DNA from: OLB6 sp964620125
GTDB lineage: Bacteria; Bacteroidota; Ignavibacteria; Kapaibacteriales; Kapaibacteriaceae
Direction of reading: 5' to 3'
Length of the DNA stretch: 64,000 nucleotides
Assembly: GCA_964620125.1 (NCBI GenBank)
Contig: CAZUGQ010000008.1
Location: 1-64,000, forward strand
Shown here in pieces: positions 51,885-60,719 of the stretch. The notes beneath the pieces are model-generated. The model ran no database searches, had not been told where the DNA came from, and saw nothing but the letters and a program-made list of their open reading frames with translations. Position 1 is the first letter of the stretch. Each line of letters starts with the position of its first letter. Made by a program: the position numbers and the translations under genes.

Positions 51885-52736
51885 TTGAACGAGCAACTCA
51901 CCGAAATCCGCGATCAACAAAAGGCCTCCTGGGACAAATTCTCAGGCGGCTGGCGCAAGTGGGACACACACACCATGGCCTTCCTGCAGCCCGCGGGTGA
52001 CGCCATCATTTCCATGCTCTCGCCGAAGCCCCATTCAACCATACTTGACATCGCCGCGGGCACCGGCGAGCCAGGACTCACGCTGGCAACAATGGTTCCT
52101 GAAGGACGCGTGGTGATTACGGATTTGAGTGATGACATGCTCAACGTGGCGCGTGAAAAGATTGCTGATAGGGGGCTTGGAAATGTGGAGGTGCTTCCGG
52201 CTGATGTTTCTGAGTTACCATTTGATGACAATACGTTTGATGCCATTAGCTGCCGGATGGGATTTATGTTTTTTCCGGACATGGATCTTGCAGCTCGTGA
52301 AATGGCGCGTGTGCTCAAGCCCGGTGGAACGGTGGCAACGAGCGTGTGGAATGTGCCCGACAAAAACTATTGGGTTACGGCTATCATGGATGTGATCAAA
52401 CAGAAAATGGAGATCCCCCCCCCAGCGCCTGGTGCACCCGGCATGTTCCGTTGTGCAAAGGATGGAATAATTGCAGACTTGTTCAAGAGTGTTGGTCTAA
52501 CAAATGTGCAGCAGCAGTTGGTGGATGGCTCTATGTCGTATGACAGCATTGATACGTACTGGACCATGTTCAATGAGGTAGGCGCACCCATTGTGGCAGC
52601 AATGAGTGAAGCATCGGATGAGTTGCGCGAAGAGATCCGTCGGGAAGTATATGCCAACATCGAGACCAGATTGCCTACCAATCCTCTCGTGATCGGCACC
52701 AGTGCATGGGTGATTGGAGGGCAGAAGGCGGCATGA
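51885..52736 (+). CDS. Class I SAM-dependent methyltransferase
   Basis: A 283-residue methyltransferase of the UbiE/Methyltransf_11 type. The start is TTG 51885. Motif I is ILDIAAGTGEPGLTLA (SAM binding), motif II acidic end ITDLSDDMLNVAREK, post-II LPADVSELPFDDNTFDAISC and motif III VLKPGGTVATSVWN. The substrate is unknown. A nine-C tract at 52415-52423 (IPPPAPGAPG) is a potential slippage site. Its TGA overlaps the start of cyclase copy 3 by 4 nt, so it heads the cyclase operon; a functional link to cAMP is inference. Confidence 0.87.
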   Translation: MNEQLTEIRDQQKASWDKFSGGWRKWDTHTMAFLQPAGDAIISMLSPKPHSTILDIAAGTGEPGLTLATMVPEGRVVITDLSDDMLNVAREKIADRGLGNVEVLPADVSELPFDDNTFDAISCRMGFMFFPDMDLAAREMARVLKPGGTVATSVWNVPDKNYWVTAIMDVIKQKMEIPPPAPGAPGMFRCAKDGIIADLFKSVGLTNVQQQLVDGSMSYDSIDTYWTMFNEVGAPIVAAMSEASDELREEIRREVYANIETRLPTNPLVIGTSAWVIGGQKAA

Positions 52737-54715
52737 GATCATTCGAAGAGATCAGGGCAGAGCTTGAAAAGACAATTGGCATCAATGACCCTGAATCTCT
52801 CTTGCGTTGCGCTGCTGAGCTTGACGCAATCGGCACGCCACAGGCTGATGCGGAAGCTTCGCTTGCTCGGGGTACTGCCTATCGGTTACGCGGTGACTAC
52901 ACCGAAGCAGTCAATCACAGCTACCGTGCACTGGCACTCTTTGAAGAGCTCGGTAACAGCACTGGCGTTGCAGCCGCAACGAACAATATCGGGATCGTGC
53001 AGGGGCACACTGGCAACTACTCCGCTGCACTCGAACACTTCCACCGCGTTTTGGCACTTTACGAAAAGGTCGGCAGTCGCAGCGGCATGGCTAACGCCAC
53101 AAGTAACATTGGTAACGTGTATCAGCGAACCGGCGACTACGCTGTGGCACTAGAATACTTCCACCGTGCACTGGCGCTGCATGAAGAGCTCGACAACCGC
53201 GCCGGCGTGGCATCCGCGAATAACAACATCGGTCTAGTACACTATAATATCGGGGACTACCCGGCAGCCCTCGAACACTACCACCTTGCCTTGGCATTGC
53301 GTGAAAAGATTGGCGATCGTGACGGTGAGGCAGTTGCCATTAGTAACATCGGTAATGTGCATTTTATGACCGGCAATTACCCTTCAGCCCTCGAGCACCA
53401 CCATCGCGCTCTGGAACTTTATGAAATGATCGGCAACCGAAGTGGTGTTGCGGCTGCTATCAATGACATCGGCAACGTGCATACACACACTGGTAACTAC
53501 TCAGCTGCCCTCGAACACTACCACCGTGCTCTATCAATCCACCAAGAAACAGGCAACCGCGCCAACGAAGCAATTGTTATCGGCAACATCGGCCTCGTGC
53601 ATGCAAGTATCGGCGATTATCCTTCAGCCATAGAAGATTACCGCCGCGCCCTGGATCTCTATGAAGAGATGGGCGACCGAGCCGGCAGGGCTAGAGCCGC
53701 TTGCAGCATCGTGGGCACGTATCTGCTTATGGACTCTAACGCTGATGCGCAGGCAGGCTTGGCAGCGATGGACGAGATGCAGATCGACGAACCAGACGTG
53801 CGGATCGTTCGCGAACACATCCGCGCGTCGATACTGGAAAGTGGCGATGACCTAAACGGTGCTGCAGCAACACTGCAACGTGCATTGACAGAAGCGCTTG
53901 AACATGGACTGCGCGCAGAGGCTGCTGAATCGCACAAACGCCTGCGCGACCTGGCTCAAAAACGCAACGACCTTGCTGGCTACATCGAACACAACAACGA
54001 ATTCACGCGCATCACCGAAGAAATCAACGGCAAGGACACGGCAACCAAACTAGCCATGCAAGCCAAGCAGCGCGAAATCGAGGCCGAGAGAAGAAAACAT
54101 GAAAAACACCTTGCCGTGCTGTACTCAACCTTGCCTAAACACATTGCCGATAGGGTGGCAAGGGGCGAAGTCGTGAATGACTACTACGAGAACGCCGCTG
54201 TGATCTTCCTGGACATCGTTGGTTTTACAACCATCAGCGATCAGCTTGCTTCCGATCAAGTGGTGCAGTTACTCGATCGCATCTTCACTTCACTCGATGC
54301 TGTGTGCGATACACATGGTGTGGTAAAGATCAAGACGATTGGAGACAGCTATATGGCCGTGGCCTTCGAAGACGTTGGCAGAGCGGCTGCATGTGCTCTG
54401 GGCATGATGGAGGCACTCAACAGCCTTGCCATTAGCCCCTTGTCCCTTGCCCCTATCCGCGTGCGCATCGGTATTCACTGCGGTCCGGTAACCGCTGGCG
54501 TGATCGGCACCCAGCGCATGCAGTATGATGTGTGGGGCGACACCGTAAACGTGGCCTCGCGCATGGAAAGCACCAGCGAGCCCGGCCGTATCCAAGTGAG
54601 CGAAGCCTTTGCAAACTCCCTAGGCCCCCACGCCCCCATGCCCCTAACCCCTAGAGGCGAGATAGAGGTAAAAGGCAAGGGGCTCATGCAGACGTATTGG
54701 TTATCACTCACTTAA
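52733..54715 (+). CDS. TPR-class III adenylyl cyclase (copy 3)
   Basis: A 660-residue protein; ATG 52733 overlaps the methyltransferase TGA. Residues ~40-330 are highly regular 40-residue TPRs (for example NNIGLVHYNIGDYPAALEHY), ASAL and YHRAL repeated with a 120-bp DNA period. A coiled coil (QAKQREIEAERRKHEKHLAV) leads to the cyclase domain: metal Asp in IFLDIVGFTTISDQLA and KTIGDSYMAV; purine pair Lys and Asp (YDVWGDTVN); NVASRMESTSEP. The 3' end includes the first of the three identical 126-bp blocks. It lacks membrane segments and is cytosolic. Confidence 0.92.
   Translation: MRSFEEIRAELEKTIGINDPESLLRCAAELDAIGTPQADAEASLARGTAYRLRGDYTEAVNHSYRALALFEELGNSTGVAAATNNIGIVQGHTGNYSAALEHFHRVLALYEKVGSRSGMANATSNIGNVYQRTGDYAVALEYFHRALALHEELDNRAGVASANNNIGLVHYNIGDYPAALEHYHLALALREKIGDRDGEAVAISNIGNVHFMTGNYPSALEHHHRALELYEMIGNRSGVAAAINDIGNVHTHTGNYSAALEHYHRALSIHQETGNRANEAIVIGNIGLVHASIGDYPSAIEDYRRALDLYEEMGDRAGRARAACSIVGTYLLMDSNADAQAGLAAMDEMQIDEPDVRIVREHIRASILESGDDLNGAAATLQRALTEALEHGLRAEAAESHKRLRDLAQKRNDLAGYIEHNNEFTRITEEINGKDTATKLAMQAKQREIEAERRKHEKHLAVLYSTLPKHIADRVARGEVVNDYYENAAVIFLDIVGFTTISDQLASDQVVQLLDRIFTSLDAVCDTHGVVKIKTIGDSYMAVAFEDVGRAAACALGMMEALNSLAISPLSLAPIRVRIGIHCGPVTAGVIGTQRMQYDVWGDTVNVASRMESTSEPGRIQVSEAFANSLGPHAPMPLTPRGEIEVKGKGLMQTYWLSLT
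52980..53701 (+). repeat. 120-bp tandem TPR-coding repeat
   Basis: The codons for NNIG/SNIG recur at 52982, 53102, 53222, 53342, 53462 and 53582, exactly 120 bp apart, with most of each unit conserved. The regularity is far higher than in the neighbouring cyclases, implying recent unit duplication or concerted evolution. Confidence 0.8.
54533..54658 (+). repeat. 126-bp identical cyclase block, copy A
   Basis: The block begins TGGGGCGACACCGTAAACGT and ends CCCTAGAGGC. The same 126 bases recur at 56530-56655 and 58563-58688 with no difference that I can see, although surrounding catalytic-domain DNA differs. It encodes WGDTVNVASRMESTSEPGRI and the C-rich tail. Confidence 0.9.
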
Positions 54716-54726
54716 ACACACGTCTT

Positions 54727-56715
54727 ATGTTGAGCGTTGAAGATATTACCGATGCTTTATACCATGCCGCACTCAAGCTTGATGGGGAGGCGATGGAAGG
54801 TCTGTATCGTGAGCTCAGACAACTGGGCACGCCCAGCGCCGATGCGCTCGAAGCACGATATCGGGGCCTTTTGGCAAACAATCTTGGCGAGTACGATCGA
54901 GCGCTTCCTCTTTACGAGCGAGCGTTAGGCCTATTCACGGATATGGCGGACATAGAGAGAATGGCAACGTGCCTCAACGACATCGCCATTGTTCATAGCA
55001 AACTCGGCTATGCGAAAGCATCTATGGAGATGTTTGAGAGGGCACATGAGTTATTTGTTTCTGTGGGAAGTACCCCCGGCGCTGTTAAGGCTCGTTTGAA
55101 CATCGCCATTGAACTAGATGAATCAGGAGACCTGGTAGGCGCACTGAAGCAGTACCGAGCATGTCTTGCAGACACCCCTGAGGAAGACAAGCCAACACGT
55201 GCCAGCATATTGCAATGTATTGCGGCTGTGTTATCGGATCTAGGCATGTACACAGAAGCCTTGGAGTATGCTTACAGATCTCACGACATCTATCTAACGA
55301 TGGATGATGTTCGGGGCATCGTAGAGACCTTGAGCATTATCGGCAACTCGTTTGTCACTCACGGTGAGTTTGCCGTTGCCATCGAATATTTTGATCGTGC
55401 TGTTGACGCATGTCACCGCGCGCAGTATCGTGTTGGCCTTGCGTCCATTCTTCAAGCGAAAGCACGGGTGTATAACAGCCTATCAGACTATACGGCGGCC
55501 GATCGCTTTCTGCACGAGGCTCTTCATGTTTTAGGAAATGATGGTAGTGTTCTCACTCGATTTACCATCAAACGTAGCCTAGCCATCAATTTGCGCGAAA
55601 GCAAAGAGTTCGATGCGGCGATCGCAATTCTTGATCAAGTAGCAGAATGGCGGAAGTCGGAAGGCAATCATCAGTGGCTGAACGATGCCCTCTATCACAA
55701 GACTCAATGTTTAGTCATGGCGGGTCGTGTTGAGGAAGCTCGGTCAGTTTTTAACAGCCGGGTGGAGACGGCGGAGGAGGCTGTATGGATTCACATTACA
55801 CGTATGTACACCGAGGCCGCTCTACTCGATGCCGAAGGGTCGTTTGAACAGGGCAACAACCTTGCAATACAGGCGCTGCAGCAAGTGCGGGAGCTCAAGA
55901 TTGCCGACGTTGAACCTACGATCTTGAAACTTCTGATGACCATCGCTCAGCACCGTAACGACTTTCCCGCATATGTGAAGTACTCTAACGAAGCAAGGGA
56001 GGAAACGGATAGATACCGAGGTCACGATACAACCACTCGAATAGCACTCTTGAGCAAAGAGCGCGAGATTAGAGAGGAGCGTGAACAGCGCTCTCGAGAA
56101 AGAGAGTTGTTGTTCGGTACACTTCCGGCCGCAGTGGCCGAACGTATGATTCAAGGCAAAAAGGTTGTTGGTGATCACTTCGAACATGCTGCCGTGCTCT
56201 TTGCAGACATTGTTGGCTTTACCGCGCACACAGCGAACATGAGTCCGGACTCCGTGGTAAACCTGCTGGAAATGTTGTACAGCACGTTTGATTCAATCTG
56301 CTTGAGCCATGATGTGATCAAGATTAAAACCATTGGCGACTCCTACATGTGCTTCAAAGAAGATAGCACTGCCAACATTAACGCAACAGCACTGGCTAGT
56401 GCTGCAATCGCTATGCACGCAACACCACTCGTCTGGCCGAATGGCATGCCACTTACCCTCAGAATTGGAATGCATGTTGGTCCGGTTACTGCCGGCGTAC
56501 TCGGCACGCAGCGCATGCAGTACGATGTCTGGGGCGACACCGTAAACGTGGCCTCGCGCATGGAAAGCACCAGCGAGCCCGGCCGTATCCAAGTGAGCGA
56601 AGCCTTTGCAAACTCCCTAGGCCCCCACGCCCCCATGCCCCTAACCCCTAGAGGCGAGATTGAAGTAAAAGGCAAGGGGCTGATGCAGACGTATTGGTTG
56701 GAGAGCAACACATGA
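54727..56715 (+). CDS. TPR-class III adenylyl cyclase (copy 4)
   Basis: A 662-residue protein starting at ATG 54727 (MLSVEDITDALYHAALKLDG), 11 nt after copy 3. TPRs cover ~30-400 (YGAAL-like YDRALPLYERALGLFTDM; FAVAIEYFDRAVDACHRAQ), with less regular repeats than copy 3. A coiled coil (KEREIREEREQRSRERELLF) and a cyclase domain follow: metal Asp in LFADIVGFTAHTANMSPDS and KTIGDSYMCF; purine pair Lys and Asp; NVASRMEST. Its 3' end carries 126-bp block B and also shares the following ~45 bp with copy 3. It overlaps copy 5 by 4 nt. Confidence 0.92.
   Translation: MLSVEDITDALYHAALKLDGEAMEGLYRELRQLGTPSADALEARYRGLLANNLGEYDRALPLYERALGLFTDMADIERMATCLNDIAIVHSKLGYAKASMEMFERAHELFVSVGSTPGAVKARLNIAIELDESGDLVGALKQYRACLADTPEEDKPTRASILQCIAAVLSDLGMYTEALEYAYRSHDIYLTMDDVRGIVETLSIIGNSFVTHGEFAVAIEYFDRAVDACHRAQYRVGLASILQAKARVYNSLSDYTAADRFLHEALHVLGNDGSVLTRFTIKRSLAINLRESKEFDAAIAILDQVAEWRKSEGNHQWLNDALYHKTQCLVMAGRVEEARSVFNSRVETAEEAVWIHITRMYTEAALLDAEGSFEQGNNLAIQALQQVRELKIADVEPTILKLLMTIAQHRNDFPAYVKYSNEAREETDRYRGHDTTTRIALLSKEREIREEREQRSRERELLFGTLPAAVAERMIQGKKVVGDHFEHAAVLFADIVGFTAHTANMSPDSVVNLLEMLYSTFDSICLSHDVIKIKTIGDSYMCFKEDSTANINATALASAAIAMHATPLVWPNGMPLTLRIGMHVGPVTAGVLGTQRMQYDVWGDTVNVASRMESTSEPGRIQVSEAFANSLGPHAPMPLTPRGEIEVKGKGLMQTYWLESNT
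56530..56655 (+). repeat. 126-bp identical cyclase block, copy B
   Basis: Same sequence as 54533-54658 and 58563-58688. The region 5' of it (the GPVTAGVLGTQRMQYDV codons) differs from the others by many silent changes, so the boundary looks like a gene-conversion tract edge. Confidence 0.9.
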
Positions 56716-58742
56716 GAACATTCGAAGAGATCTCGGTCGACATTCAAGAAGCTATATCGGCTTGTGATGTTGAATCATTGAAAATACTGGCCGATGAAAT
56801 GATGACATTGGAATCATCCGAAGCAAGAGCGGAAGCAACAGTTGCAAGGGCATTTGTCGAGTACCGAACCGGGAACCCAGAACACAGCCTTGAAGAACTC
56901 AAAGGTGCATTGTCAATGTACACGGAACTTGGCAACGTTTCTGCCGGTGCAAAGGTTCACCACAACATTGCCTTGGTACTTATGAACACTGATCGCAGGT
57001 CATCTGCATTGGATCACTTCAACTCTGCTTTGATGATGTATAGTCAACTTGGCAGCACATTAAAGGTTGCGAGTGTCAATCGCAATATTGGAAGGCTACA
57101 CCAGATAACTGGTCACGACTCACTAGCACTTGAACACTTCAGGAGGGCACTGTCAATATTTGAAGAGCACGGAACGCAACAGGATATACTTCACGTGTTG
57201 TCAAGTATGGGAACCTCACACTTCAATCGAGATGAGTACAATGAGGCACTTACCTGTTTCGAGAAATCACTTGCATTGTGCGAAAGCATCGGTGATCAGA
57301 CGTACTTGCCAACCTTGATTGGAAACATGGGAAACGTGTACTGCCATACAGGTCAATACCCTCTTGCCCTGCAGTCATTCCGTAGAGCTTTGGCCCTGCA
57401 TGAAACGCAGGACACAAAAAACGGTGCAGCTCTCGTGATTGGAAATTTGGGGAATCTGTACTCTCTCGTAGGTGATACAGAGACGGCACTGGAACACTAC
57501 CTGCGAGCGCTGTCAGCACACAGGGAACTTGGGAATCACAACTCTGTTGCCGTTTGCACGCTAAACCTTGGGTTGCTATACCAGACAAAACGTGAGTACA
57601 CAGTTGCATTGAACTTTCTCAATCAGGCACTACTTCTGTTTGTAAGTCAAGACAACCATGCTCAAGCAGAACGAGTCGGTGTTTGCCGTGTGTCCGTGTT
57701 ACTCGGAATGCAAGACTATGATGAAGCTGAGCAACAAATGAAGAAGCTGACGATCAGCACATCATCTAGCCCGGCAACGAGATCACTGCATGTTATCAAC
57801 ATGGCCTTGCTTTCAGAATACCATGGAGATCTCGACTCAGCACGGAAACAACTACTAGTTGCGAAGACTCTTGCAGAAACGGCCAATTTGCGAGAATACA
57901 CGGCCGATTGTTGCCGACACCTCCGAGATCTTTCCGCAAAGCAAAACGATCTTGCCGCCTATATAGAACATAATGACGAATACCAACGAATCACCGAGGA
58001 GATCCACGGTAAGGAAGCCACTCAGCGTTTAGCCATGATAGAGGCGGAGCGGAAAATAGAAGCCGAGTTGCGAGAACGCGATAAAGAACGCGCACTCCTC
58101 TATGGCGCTTTGCCCGAGACCGTTGCCAAGCGTATGCTACGCGGCGAGGAAGTCACTGGCGATTATTCCGAATATGCCAGCGTAATCTTTCTCGACATCG
58201 TTGGGTTTACGGCAATCTCCGACAGGATCCCCCCTGGTCACGTGGTGCATCTGCTAAGTCAGATCTTTTCCGCACTTGACGACGTTTGCAAACGGCATGG
58301 CGTTACCAAGATCAAAACAATTGGCGACTCATATATGGCGGTGTCTGGTGTGCCCGAAGTCCACGTTGACCACGCACAACGCGCCGCACGAGTAGCCGTG
58401 GAAATGCTCAAGACGCTGGATCAATTGTCGATCACTCAGCCCCCCGGACAGGAAGACACGTCGTGGACAAGGTATGGAGGCACCATTCAGGTTCGCATTG
58501 GCATGCACAGTGGTCCGGTTACCGCTGGCGTTATCGGCACAGAACGCTTGCAGTACGACGTCTGGGGCGACACCGTAAACGTGGCCTCGCGCATGGAAAG
58601 CACCAGCGAGCCCGGCCGTATCCAAGTGAGCGAAGCCTTTGCAAACTCCCTAGGCCCCCACGCCCCCATGCCCCTAACCCCTAGAGGCACCATCGATATA
58701 AAAGGCAAAGGTTTGATGCACACCTTTTGGCTGGAAACCTAA
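56712..58742 (+). CDS. TPR-class III adenylyl cyclase (copy 5)
   Basis: A 676-residue protein; ATG 56712 overlaps the previous TGA. The N-terminus MRTFEEISVDIQEAI is clearly related to copy 3 (MRSFEEIRAELEKTI). TPRs follow (SLALEHFRRALSIFEEHGT; ATALEHYLRALSAHREL). The linker AAYIEHNDEYQRITEE matches copy 3's AGYIEHNNEFTRITEE. Cyclase domain: metal Asp in IFLDIVGFTAISDRIPPGH and KTIGDSYMAV; Lys and Asp purine pair; NVASRMEST. Block C lies at the 3' end. C6 at 58229-58234 and other C-runs occur in the gene. Confidence 0.92.
   Translation: MRTFEEISVDIQEAISACDVESLKILADEMMTLESSEARAEATVARAFVEYRTGNPEHSLEELKGALSMYTELGNVSAGAKVHHNIALVLMNTDRRSSALDHFNSALMMYSQLGSTLKVASVNRNIGRLHQITGHDSLALEHFRRALSIFEEHGTQQDILHVLSSMGTSHFNRDEYNEALTCFEKSLALCESIGDQTYLPTLIGNMGNVYCHTGQYPLALQSFRRALALHETQDTKNGAALVIGNLGNLYSLVGDTETALEHYLRALSAHRELGNHNSVAVCTLNLGLLYQTKREYTVALNFLNQALLLFVSQDNHAQAERVGVCRVSVLLGMQDYDEAEQQMKKLTISTSSSPATRSLHVINMALLSEYHGDLDSARKQLLVAKTLAETANLREYTADCCRHLRDLSAKQNDLAAYIEHNDEYQRITEEIHGKEATQRLAMIEAERKIEAELRERDKERALLYGALPETVAKRMLRGEEVTGDYSEYASVIFLDIVGFTAISDRIPPGHVVHLLSQIFSALDDVCKRHGVTKIKTIGDSYMAVSGVPEVHVDHAQRAARVAVEMLKTLDQLSITQPPGQEDTSWTRYGGTIQVRIGMHSGPVTAGVIGTERLQYDVWGDTVNVASRMESTSEPGRIQVSEAFANSLGPHAPMPLTPRGTIDIKGKGLMHTFWLET
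58563..58688 (+). repeat. 126-bp identical cyclase block, copy C
   Basis: Identical to copies A and B. After the block the sequence diverges at once (GGC then ACCATCGATATA instead of GAGAT), so the right tract edge here is different from that of A and B. Confidence 0.9.
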
Positions 58743-58778
58743 CATGAATAGTATTCCATCTCTCATTTCTCATCCCTC

Positions 58779-60662
58779 ATGAGCCAGGAAGCCGCAGCAC
58801 AAGTCAACGCACTGCTCAACCGCATCAAATCCATTGAGGGCACCGCCGACCAGGCAACGCTGCTGTCACTGAGCAAGGAAGCAAATGAGTTAGCCGCTAC
58901 AACGGCCAACAATCTGCTCATTGCCAGAGCTTTTGCCGAGCGAGTGCGGGTCATGCTCAAGGACAAGGTAAACCTCGACTCAAGAATCGCTTTCCTGGAG
59001 CTGGAGCTAGAGACCACTGATGTGCTGCAGGCTCCAGTATGCGTGGCTTCGCTACACGAAAATCTCGCTAATGCCTATTGGGAAAAAGGCGACTACTCAA
59101 CCACCTTGAATCACGCGCGTGTTGCCGAAACCATGTTCCGCGAGTTGGACATACCGGAGCACCTGGCCAATGTTATTCGTGTACGAGGCATCACGTATTA
59201 CAAACAGGGTAACCTTACGTTGGCACTTGAGCAGCTGGAGCAATCTCTGGCAATGTTTACAGAGCTTGGCTTGAAAAGTGCGATGGCAGGCGACCTTCAC
59301 AACCTTGCCAACATCTACAGCAACCTCGAACAATACGAAAAGGCGATTTCCTACTATCGAACAGCACTCGACATCAACGAATCCGTGGGTAACACGAACT
59401 GGGCAGCAAAAAACCTTGGCGCCCTTTCCAGTATGTACAGACTGCGTGGGGACTTTGCTACAGCATTGGAGTATGCACAACGCTGTCTTGCACTCCATGA
59501 AAACATGAATGATCCAATCAACAGTTGCGTGGCACTGTTCTACCTCGGGCAGGTGTACGAAGATGCTGGTCAGTATGCCGATGCTTTGGCGCAGTACGAG
59601 CGATCACTAGAGTCTGCCATCGCTGCTCGGGCACGACATATAGAGATTAGTGCCCGTGCATCCATTGGTGCGCTGTACGGAAAGGACGCATGGGATGGTA
59701 AAAATCTGGTGCAAGCCGAGGCCATCATAAGGCGCTCCATTGATGAATTTGATGAGCTGGGTGCAAAAAAGCAGGTTGATGAGTGCTACCGAACACTGAG
59801 CGGCATCTACGAGCAAACAGGCCGATGGGAAGATGCATTGCATGCATACAAACGTCATGTTGAACTCCGCGACGAAGTTGTGAATGCGGACCTGCACTCC
59901 AAAGCCCAGCAATACGAGCAGTTCCGTGAGCAGGCCGAACGCGAGAAAGAAGTGGCCGTGGCGCAGGCCGCCGCATCGGCACGAAAGAACGCCACGGTTG
60001 ACCTGCTCAACAAGGTGCTGCCCGATCGTATTGCCGAGCGTATCATTGCCGGTGAACGGGTGGCGGATTATTTCTCGTCGGTCTCCATTCTCTTTGCCGA
60101 CATCGTCGGTTTTACCACCATCGCAGCCCGCATGCCCGCCAAGGCAGTTCTTGGTGTGCTTAACCACGTGTTTGGTGAGTTCGACAGGATCATGGAAACA
60201 CACGGCTGCGAAAAAATCAAAACCATGGGCGACGGCTACCTGGCCGTTGCCGGGTTACCCGTCGAATGCGCCAATCATGCTGAGCGTCTCACACGTGCAG
60301 CGCTGGACATGATGTCAGTCACCAAACTCCCCGACCACATCGTCTCCACACTCCCACGAAACACCGGCTTCGAAATCCGCATTGGCCTCCACACCGGCTC
60401 ATGTTTTGCGGGCATCGTTGGCGAGCAACGGTTTGTGTATGATGTGTACAGCGACGCCGTAAACGTAGCCGCACGCATGGAGAGCCACGGCGAACCCGGG
60501 CGCATTACTGTAAGCGAAGACTTCGCCTTCCACCTGCAGAACCGTCTGGACATGGCCCCCGACGAAACCCTGAGCCCCCTAACATTTATCGAGCGCGACG
60601 AGATTGCCATCAAAGGCAAGGGGCTCATGAAAACCTACTTTGTTGAAAGAGCCGCCCAATGA
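58779..60662 (+). CDS. TPR-class III adenylyl cyclase (copy 6)
   Basis: A 627-residue protein starting at ATG 58779, 36 nt after copy 5. TPRs cover ~40-370 (LNHARVAETMFRELDIPEH; YEKAISYYRTALDINESVG). A coiled coil (YEQFREQAEREKEVAVAQAA) leads to the cyclase domain: metal Asp in LFADIVGFTTIAARMPAKA and KTMGDGYLAV; purine pair Lys and Asp (YDVYSDAVN); NVAARMESHGEP. It lacks the 126-bp block, so it was not part of the conversion. It ends the cyclase run. As with the others, no membrane or signal segment is present. Confidence 0.9.
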   Translation: MSQEAAAQVNALLNRIKSIEGTADQATLLSLSKEANELAATTANNLLIARAFAERVRVMLKDKVNLDSRIAFLELELETTDVLQAPVCVASLHENLANAYWEKGDYSTTLNHARVAETMFRELDIPEHLANVIRVRGITYYKQGNLTLALEQLEQSLAMFTELGLKSAMAGDLHNLANIYSNLEQYEKAISYYRTALDINESVGNTNWAAKNLGALSSMYRLRGDFATALEYAQRCLALHENMNDPINSCVALFYLGQVYEDAGQYADALAQYERSLESAIAARARHIEISARASIGALYGKDAWDGKNLVQAEAIIRRSIDEFDELGAKKQVDECYRTLSGIYEQTGRWEDALHAYKRHVELRDEVVNADLHSKAQQYEQFREQAEREKEVAVAQAAASARKNATVDLLNKVLPDRIAERIIAGERVADYFSSVSILFADIVGFTTIAARMPAKAVLGVLNHVFGEFDRIMETHGCEKIKTMGDGYLAVAGLPVECANHAERLTRAALDMMSVTKLPDHIVSTLPRNTGFEIRIGLHTGSCFAGIVGEQRFVYDVYSDAVNVAARMESHGEPGRITVSEDFAFHLQNRLDMAPDETLSPLTFIERDEIAIKGKGLMKTYFVERAAQ

Positions 60663-60719
60663 TTGTATGTGCCCAAGGGGGCTCGGGCAGGCGTATCGGT
60701 TGGAGCCAGTGGCCAGGCA

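Noticed and set aside
59607..60203. Antisense frame over cyclase copy 6 (198 codons)
   Set aside because: Composition is Cys/His/Arg-rich as usual for a shadow frame; the sense strand has a clear cyclase.
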